Origin: Desulfobulbaceae bacterium | Lineage (GTDB): Bacteria; Desulfobacterota; Desulfobulbia; Desulfobulbales; Desulfurivibrionaceae | Direction of reading: 5' to 3' | Length of the DNA: 6,569 bases | NCBI GenBank assembly: GCA_003557565.1 | Contig: PWOG01000043.1 | Location: 1-6,569, forward strand | Shown: in pieces, positions 1 to 4,600 of the stretch | How positions within the stretch are numbered: position 1 is the stretch's first letter | How the letters are laid out: each line of letters opens with the position of its first letter | Notes under the pieces: model-generated | Databases searched by the model: none | What the model saw: only the letters and a program-made list of their open reading frames with translations | Told to the model about the DNA's origin: nothing | Made by a program: the position numbers and the translations under genes

Positions 1-1
1 C

Positions 2-238
2 GAACTCGCCCTGGACGCCGGGGTTGATATAATCATGCTGGACAACATGAGCCCCGACCTGATGGGCCGGGCGGTGAACCTGGTGCGGGGCCGGGCCGTG
101 GTGGAGGCCTCGGGTGGGGTCAATTTAGGCAATGTCAGGGAAATTGCGGCCTGTGGCGTGGACCGGATTTCCATCGGCGCCCTGACCCATTCGGCGCCGG
201 CCAAAGACATCAGCATGGAAATCGACAGCAGGCAGTAG
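2..238 (+). CDS. nadC: Nicotinate-nucleotide pyrophosphorylase (quinolinate phosphoribosyltransferase), C-terminal 78 residues
   Basis: This is the 3' end of a gene that begins before the window. The frame is open from base 2 to a TAG at 236-238. NadC converts quinolinate and PRPP to nicotinate mononucleotide, CO2 and pyrophosphate in de novo NAD synthesis, in the cytoplasm. Visible family marks are the barrel strand IIMLDNMSPD (about residues 10-19 of the fragment), the VEASGGVN segment (VEVSGGI-like in the family) and the closing segment VDRISIGALTHSAPAKDISM, which matches the usual NadC C-terminus. The protein ends 7 residues after ISM, as is normal, so the 3' end looks intact. It converges on the fdhA-hdrA-mvhD block and has no obvious functional tie to it. 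No convincing plus-strand terminator follows it. Confidence 0.93.
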   Translation, partial: ELALDAGVDIIMLDNMSPDLMGRAVNLVRGRAVVEASGGVNLGNVREIAACGVDRISIGALTHSAPAKDISMEIDSRQ

Positions 239-306
239 TGACACAAGATGATGCGCTACTGCCCGCTGAAGTTATCGTGACCGATTATCAAATATGACGA
301 TTTTGC

Positions 307-332
307 AAAAAACCGCCAAACATGTTGGTCGG
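307..332 (-). terminator. Rho-independent terminator of the fdhA-hdrA-mvhD block
   Basis: Read on the minus strand, CCGACCAA pairs with TTGGCGG around a five-base CATGT loop. That gives 7 base pairs with a single bulged A, and a flanking G-U pair can add one more. Six U residues follow directly (the A-run 307-312 on the plus strand). This is the classic intrinsic-terminator layout. On the plus strand no T-run follows the hairpin, so it should act only on minus-strand transcription. It lies about 157 nt after the mvhD stop codon, so mvhD is probably the last gene of the transcript. Confidence 0.75.
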
Positions 333-372
333 CAACACAGAAACAAAGAGATACAGAGTGTGTCCAATCGGT

Positions 373-424
373 GCTGCCGTTTTTGGCGCCGACGAATATG
401 ATCACCAATGCGGGCACCGGCAGC
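373..424 (-). repeat. Imperfect nested dyad in the mvhD 3' untranslated region
   Basis: GCTGCC (373-378) can pair with GGCAGC (419-424), and the inner GGCGCC (385-390) with GGTGCC on the minus strand (413-418 region). A short A/T-rich bulge (379-384) separates the inner and outer helices on one side only. No U-run follows in either direction, so it is not a second intrinsic terminator. It may stabilise the mRNA 3' end. The pairing is visible in the sequence; any role is a guess. Confidence 0.4.
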
Positions 425-488
425 GCTTACGGGACAAACCCTGCAGCGGTTACGATTGGCTTGCCTGGTGCCGCTGCTCTTCGAACAA

Positions 489-1094
489 TCAACCCTCCAA
501 GGCGGATTTGAGAGGTTTTTCCAGTTTGGCGGCAAATACCCCGTCGATATGTTCCTGGGTGAACACCCCTTCCTTGCGGACGGCCTTGGTGGCATTGCCG
601 AAGGCTACCCGCAGTTTGCGGTCCTCCGCCAGCCTGGTGGCTTTTTCCAAGCGTTTTTGCAGCTCTTTTTGGTCCAGCCCTTCACTTGCTCCGATGGGGC
701 CGAGTTTTTTGATCTCGGCGGTATAGTCGGTGATCAAGCGGACAAAGCGGGGGGCTTCGGCGGCTGATGCCCACTGCAGATTGAAACGCTCGGGCTTGAT
801 CCCCACCTCAGTCAGTACTTTCTTGATCAGGAAGCTCGCTCCCATGGCATCGTAATTACCTACCTGGTAATGACATTCACCGAGCTGTCAGCCGCCGGTG
901 AAGATGCCATCGGCACCTTCGGCAAAACCACGGAAGACAAAGGCCGGATCCAGCCTGCCGGTGCACATGATCCTGATGGTCCGCAGGTTGGGCGGATACT
1001 GGTAGCGTGACACCCCGGCGGCATCCGCCGCCGCGTAACAGCACCAGTTACAGAGAAACCCCAGGATCCGCGGGTTGAATTCATCCTGAGCCAT
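489..1094 (-). CDS. mvhD: MvhD/VhuD-type hydrogenase iron-sulfur subunit, selenoprotein with in-frame UGA at 888-890
   Basis: This is a 201-residue protein if the UGA at 888-890 is read as selenocysteine (Sec69). The family passes electrons from a hydrogenase or formate dehydrogenase to the flavin of HdrA through an Fe-S cluster bound by conserved cysteines. Visible landmarks are FLCNWCCY (C15, C18, C19), IMCTGR (C44), GG-U-QLGECHY (Sec69, C74) and QVGNYDAMGA, with the conserved order and spacing of the family. The usual motif has Cys where this gene has UGA. The remainder (FNLQWASAAEAPRFVRLITDY and a charged helical tail) is also typical and makes the protein longer than the roughly 140-residue methanogen MvhD. 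The ATG at 1092-1094 has AAGGGG 7 nt upstream. The stop is a second UGA at 489-491. It follows hdrA after 205 bp and precedes the terminator. A frameshift or pseudogene is unlikely because the frame stays intact on both sides. Confidence 0.9.
851..890 (-). promoter_or_regulatory. Selenocysteine UGA of mvhD with SECIS-like hairpin
   Basis: The UGA is at 888-890. Counting its U as 1, bases 20-25 (AUUACC) pair perfectly with 31-36 (GGUAAU) around the loop AGGUA (26-30, genomic 861-865). Below a C/U mismatch, three more pairs extend the stem (U18-A38, G17-C39, U16-G40). A small stem-loop carrying GGU in the loop about 20-30 nt after UGA is what bacterial SelB-dependent recoding needs, since the bacterial SECIS sits inside the coding region. 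The pairing is seen in the sequence. SelB binding is inferred. Confidence 0.72.
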
Positions 1095-1299
1095 AAATTT
1101 ACCCCTTAAGAAGTTATATTCTGCGTAAAAAAACGCTACGTATAAACGTGTACCCGAAAAAAACCAGGAACCTTAAATATCTAAACTGGCAACAGCTTAA
1201 ACGTTCGGCAGTACCGCAGGTTGTGGCGATCGGGCCGGCGATGCGTACATCGGTACGTGAGCCGTCCCGATCGCCACAAGATGCGGTGCTGCCGAACGT
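1095..1299. other. Spacer between hdrA and mvhD
   Basis: This 205-bp spacer is non-coding in all frames as far as I can judge. Its hdrA-proximal half is the long inverted repeat at 1195-1305. The mvhD-proximal half (about 1108-1190) is clearly A/T-rich, with runs of seven A at 1127-1133 and 1157-1163. On the minus strand a weak 4-bp stem (CCAG...CTGG, 18-nt loop) is followed by seven U (1157-1163). It could act as a leaky intrinsic terminator, but the stem is too short to call. I found no convincing -35/-10 pair. Confidence 0.5.
1102..1107 (-). promoter_or_regulatory. Ribosome binding site of mvhD
   Basis: On the minus strand AAGGGG lies 7 nt before the ATG at 1092-1094. It supports that start over any later codon and shows that mvhD has its own translation start, not coupled to hdrA, which ends 205 bp upstream. 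Confidence 0.75.
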
Positions 1300-1305
1300 T
1301 TAAGC
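1195..1305. repeat. 111-bp long inverted repeat (extended hairpin) overlapping the hdrA stop codon
   Basis: The left arm 1195-1234 and the right arm 1266-1305 are inverted copies matching at 37 of 40 positions. They share a 17-base block (GCTTAAACGTTCGGCAG in the left arm), a 6-base block ACCGCA and a 14-base block (TTGTGGCGATCGGG), with mismatches at 1212/1288 and at 1219-1220/1280-1281. The 31-base centre has its own smaller stem (CGTAC at 1244-1248, GTACG at 1253-1257, plus CGGC/GCCG outside). The hdrA TAA (1300-1302) and its last codon lie inside the right arm. No U-run follows directly, so it is not a standard terminator. Possible roles are an mRNA stabiliser or attenuator between hdrA and mvhD, or a mobile palindromic element. 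The structure is certain; the role is not. Confidence 0.85.
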
Positions 1306-4300
1306 ACCGAACGCTTCGATTTGAGCGGTAATCTGCTCGTCGGTGAAGCCCCCCATGGAGATGGCGAATACCGGGCAATGGGCGGCGCAAATGCCGCAAC
1401 CTTTGCAGGAAGCGGTGACCGTCTCCGCCTTACGCTTGTTATTGTCATCCTTGAACATGCGGATGGCCTGATAAGGGCAAAGTGACTCACAGAGTCCGCA
1501 ACCGATACACAAGCTCTGGTCCACCGTGGAGACCGTGGGTTCCACGGATACATAGCCCTTCACCAGGGGAATGGCCGCCTTGGCCGCCGCCGCCTGGGCC
1601 TGAACAACGATTTCCTCCACTGGCTGGGGCGAATGGGCCAGGCCACAGACATACACCCCGGCAACCGGCAGTTCCACCGGCCGCAGCTTGACATGGGCCT
1701 CGAGATAAAACTTGTCCTCATTGATCGGCACCCTGAGCAGCCGGCTCAGCTCTTGGGTATCCTCCGGCACGATGCCGGTGCTTAATACCAGCAGATCCGG
1801 TTTCAACTCCACATCATCGCGCAGGATGGGATCATAAAAGGAGACCTTGGGGGTTTTGCCGCCGGTGGTGAGCCCGGGCTTGGTTTCCATGCTGTAGGGC
1901 ACGAAGAGTACGCCTTTTTCCCGGGCCTGGCGATAAGCATCCTCGGCGTAACCGTAGGTACGCAGGTCCCGATAGAGCACCACCACCTGGGATTCAGGGT
2001 TTATCTCCTTGATCTTAAGTGCGTTTTTGACGGCATTGTTGCAGCAGTTCTTGCTGCAGTAAGCAAGGTCATCGCCGCGGCTGCCGGCGCACTGGACCAT
2101 GACCACCGAGTTGGGCGCCCGGTTTTTGGCCTTGCCGGACAGGCGCTGTTCCAGTTCATTCTGGGTGATGACCTTGGCGGAATAATCAACCGGGCTGCCC
2201 AGCACCTTCTCCGGCCGATGTTCCCTGCCGCCGGTGGCCACCACCACGATCCCGTGGTCGACGGTGGTCTCCCCGCCCTTGCCCTTGCGGCTTTTGAGCT
2301 GGGAAGAAAAATTGCCCACATAGCCGTTGAGCTGCACCAGCTCGGTGTCGGTGAGTACTTCGATATTCTTGTTTTTCTTAACCCTGGCCACCAGATCCTT
2401 GAGGGTTTTTTCCACCGGTTCACCGTGCATGGTATAGCGGGCATCCTTCAGATGGCCGCCAAGTTGCCCTTCCTTTTCCACCAGGGCAGTGGCAAAACCC
2501 TGCTCGGCCAGGCTCAGGGCCGCGGTCATGCCGGCAACCCCGCCGCCAATGACCATGGCCTTGTCGATCACCGGTACGGTCTGTTCGGGCAAGGGCTTGA
2601 TATGCCGGGCCTTGGCGATCCCCATGCGGACAAGATCCTTGGACTTGTCGGTGGCGGCCTTCGGCTCATTGGCATGGACCCATGAACACTGGTCACGGAT
2701 GTTGACCATCTCGAAAAGACAGCGGTTCAAGCCGGCATCCTTGAGGGTCTCCTGAAACAGCGGTTCGTGGGTCCGGGGAGAGCAGGCGGCCATTACCACC
2801 CGGTTTAAATTGTGCTCCTTGATCTTCTGCTTGAGCACTTCCTGGGCGTCCTGGGAGCAGCTGTAGAGACTCTGGGCGTGGTAAACCACCCCTTCCATCC
2901 CCTCCACATACTGGTCCACATTGGGGACATCCACCACCCCGGCGATATTGACCCCGCAATGGCAGACAAAAACCCCGATCCGGATTTCCTCGTCATCGGC
3001 CAGCTGTTGTTCTTCCGGATAGTCCTTGACCACATAACCCTTGCCCCGGTCCTTTTTGGCCAAGGCCGAAACCAGGCCGGCGGCGGCGCTGGACTGGGTA
3101 ACGCTTTCGGGAATATCCTTGGGTCCCTGGAAGGCGCCGGCGACCAACACCCCTTCCTTGCTGGTCTGCAGGGGGGCGAAGGTGGAGGTACGGCAGAAAT
3201 CATAATGGTTTAGTTCAAAACCGGCGCGGTCGGCCAGACCGGCGGCGTCGGCGGGGGAATCGAGCCCCACGGACAGCACTACCATGTCATAGGCCTCGAA
3301 GTAATGGCCGCCGTCCATGGTGGCATAAGTCAACTTGAGGCGATCTTCCCAGGGCATGACATCGGCCACCCGAGCCCGGACAAACTTGATCCCCATGGCC
3401 TCGGCCCTGGCCCTGGCGGCATCGAAGCCCTTGCCTTGGGTCCGCATATCCATGTAATAGATGGTTATCTCGAGCTCCGGCTCATGTTCCTTGGCCACCA
3501 TGGCTTCCTTGATGGCATACATGCAGCAGACCGACGAGCAATAGCCGTTGTCGCAGCCCAGATCCCGGGAACCGACGCACTGGATAAAGGCGAGATTCCG
3601 GGGGTGCCGGCGATCGGAAAAGCGCCTTAGTTCACCCTCAAAGGGACCGGAGGCGCAAAGCATCCGTTCAAATTCAAGGCTGGTCACCACGTCGGGGTGG
3701 GCCCCATAGTTGTACTGCTCCAGGGCTGTGTCGGGAATCCGGCCAAAACCCGGAGCCATCACCGCCGCGCCAACCTTGAGTTCAACTTCCTCGGGCTGCT
3801 GGTCAAAGTCAATGGCTCTGGTCTGGCAGACCGGCACGCAGATCTTGCAGGTCCCGTGCTTTAAGTGCAGACAGGCCTCGGGATCGATAAAGTAGCTGGC
3901 CGGCACCGCCTGGGGATAATCGATATGAATGGGACGGGTCAGGGCCAGTCCTTCATTGTATTCATCCACCAGGTGACGGGGACAGTACTGGGTACACATG
4001 CCGCAGGCCGTGCACTTGTCCGCATCGATATACCGGGGACGGATCCGCAGTCTGGCGGTAAAATTCCCGGGTTTGCCATCCAGGCCCAGAAAATCAGTGT
4101 TGCTCAAAATCTCGATGTTTGGAGACCGACCGGCCTCTACCAGCTTAGGCGCGAGTATTCAGAGCGAGCAGTCGTTGGTGGGAAAGGTCTTGTCCAGCAT
4201 GGCCATGGCCCCGCCGATGGCCGCCGCTTTTTCTACCAGGTAGACGTAGTAGCCCAGTTCGGTAAGGTCCAGAGCAGCCTGAACCCCGGCCACTCCGCCG

Positions 4301-4347
4301 CCGACCACCAGCACGGCCCCCGCCTTTTTTTCCATTGCCTTGGTCAT
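1300..4347 (-). CDS. hdrA: HdrA-type FAD/iron-sulfur electron-bifurcating subunit, double-module selenoprotein with in-frame UGA at 4159-4161
   Basis: This is a 1,015-residue protein if UGA 4159-4161 is read as Sec63. HdrA binds FAD and several [4Fe-4S] clusters and is the flavin bifurcation site of heterodisulfide reductase-type complexes (cytoplasmic). Module 1 has the FAD Rossmann motif GGGVAG (16-21), NDCSL-U-ILAPKLVE (C60, Sec63; the family has CSxC), a ferredoxin cluster (C112, 115, 118, 122), a Cys group (159, 167, 170, 174), and C257, C270, C274, C275, the spacing I recall for the flavin-proximal cluster of methanogen HdrA. Next comes an HdrA N-domain-like segment (VCHCG, C462/C464; AACSPR; DQCSWVH), then a second Rossmann motif (601-606) with a second CAGSR...CSKNCC group. 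Two ferredoxin clusters close the protein (947-957 and 981-991). The second module lacks the CSxC/U site. The ATG at 4345-4347 has GGGAG 7 nt upstream. The stop is TAA inside a long palindrome. Confidence 0.93.
4111..4161 (-). promoter_or_regulatory. Selenocysteine UGA of hdrA with SECIS-like hairpin
   Basis: The UGA is at 4159-4161. Counting its U as 1, GAGGCC (25-30) pairs with GGUCUC (35-40), including one G-U pair, around the tetraloop GGUC (31-34, genomic 4128-4131). An outer 4-bp helix CUCG (7-10) with CGAG (48-51) closes a larger stem. The GGU loop, its distance from the UGA and its place inside the continuing frame all fit a bacterial SECIS. The inner six pairs are clear. The middle of the stem is irregular, so the exact fold is uncertain. 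Confidence 0.65.
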
Positions 4348-4354
4348 CTTAAAA

Positions 4355-4359
4355 CTCCC
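4355..4359 (-). promoter_or_regulatory. Ribosome binding site of hdrA
   Basis: GGGAG on the minus strand lies 7 nt before the ATG at 4345-4347. It decides for this start over the in-frame ATG four codons later (4333-4335), which has no such site at the right distance. Confidence 0.75.
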
Positions 4360-4490
4360 ATTGATTTATAACCATTCGGCAGCACTGCTTTTTCCTGCGG
4401 GCTGTCCGGACGGCCAAGAGAAACTCAGCCGCCGGGATTGCGCGCCCGCATCCGGAGCACTGTCGATGCTTACTGCTTGTATGATCCAGG

Positions 4491-4511
4491 AATATTTGCC
4501 TGGCAAACATT
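4491..4511. promoter_or_regulatory. 21-bp operator-like dyad upstream of hdrA
   Basis: The left half AATATTTGCC (4491-4500) and the right half GGCAAACATT (4502-4511) are inverted copies at 9 of 10 positions around a single central T. A one-base centre is too tight for an efficient RNA hairpin, which favours a binding site for a dimeric regulator. It lies about 145 bp upstream of the hdrA start. The symmetry is visible. The regulator is unknown. Confidence 0.45.
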
Positions 4512-4581
4512 AACTTTCAGTCCAAATTCGAGGTCCTGTCGAAAAAAACCGGCAGAACATTGTTTTCTCATGTTTTTTAAA

Positions 4582-4600
4582 ATGACTGTCGATCAGTCAT
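4582..4600 (-). terminator. Perfect 7-bp hairpin spanning the fdhA stop codon, possible weak terminator or attenuator
   Basis: ATGACTG (4582-4588) and CAGTCAT (4594-4600) are exact inverted copies around a 5-base loop that includes part of the fdhA UGA stop. On the minus strand the stem is followed by only four U and then A-rich sequence. It could slow RNA polymerase or protect the fdhA 3' end, but it is too A/U-rich and short-tailed to be a firm terminator, so transcription into hdrA remains likely. Confidence 0.4.

Larger units (their letters stand above)
239..488. other. Convergent intergenic region between nadC and mvhD
   Basis: This 250-bp spacer separates the two convergent genes. I see no coding sequence with family resemblance in either direction. 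It contains the minus-strand terminator at 307-332, an imperfect dyad at 373-424, and a 7-bp inverted repeat (GCAGCGG at 443-449, CCGCTGC at 471-477, 21-nt loop). The 3' untranslated part of the mvhD transcript would therefore be about 157-180 nt and well structured. Confidence 0.7.
4348..4592. other. Spacer between fdhA and hdrA
   Basis: This 245-bp spacer carries no recognisable gene. It holds the 21-bp dyad at 4491-4511, a 16-base hairpin at 4400-4415 (GGCTGT/ACGGCC around CCGG), a run of seven A at 4542-4548 (U-run on the minus strand, preceded only by a weak stem), and the hdrA ribosome binding site at 4355-4359. The fdhA-proximal half is A/T-rich and the middle (4393-4460) is G/C-rich. 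On the minus strand TTGCCA (4496-4501) and CATACA with a 17-nt spacer could form a poor promoter. The -10 matches only 3 of 6 consensus bases, so I do not call it. Confidence 0.5.

Noticed and set aside
274..305. Possible plus-strand terminator for nadC (ATCGT...ACGAT followed by TTTT)
   Set aside because: Only five A/U-rich pairs around an 18-base loop and a short T-run; too weak to call.
322..767. Plus-strand open frames over the mvhD 3' end and spacer
   Set aside because: They overlap mvhD in antisense, their translations show no domain-like pattern, and the region is explained by mvhD and the terminator.
1121..1163. A/T-rich stretch with small stems (GCGT...ACGC, ACGT...ACGT) and T-runs upstream of mvhD as promoter or terminator
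   Set aside because: Stems are only 4 bp, and no -35/-10 pair with good spacing or match is present.
4400..4415. Hairpin GGCTGT-CCGG-ACGGCC as a terminator before hdrA
   Set aside because: No U-run follows on either strand, and the hdrA ribosome binding site lies just 40 bases on.
4593..4595. The terminal UGA of fdhA as a fourth selenocysteine, with 40 further open codons
   Set aside because: The protein already ends where FdhA proteins usually end, the downstream translation looks unlike any conserved domain, and the hairpin overlaps the UGA instead of lying 15-30 nt after it.
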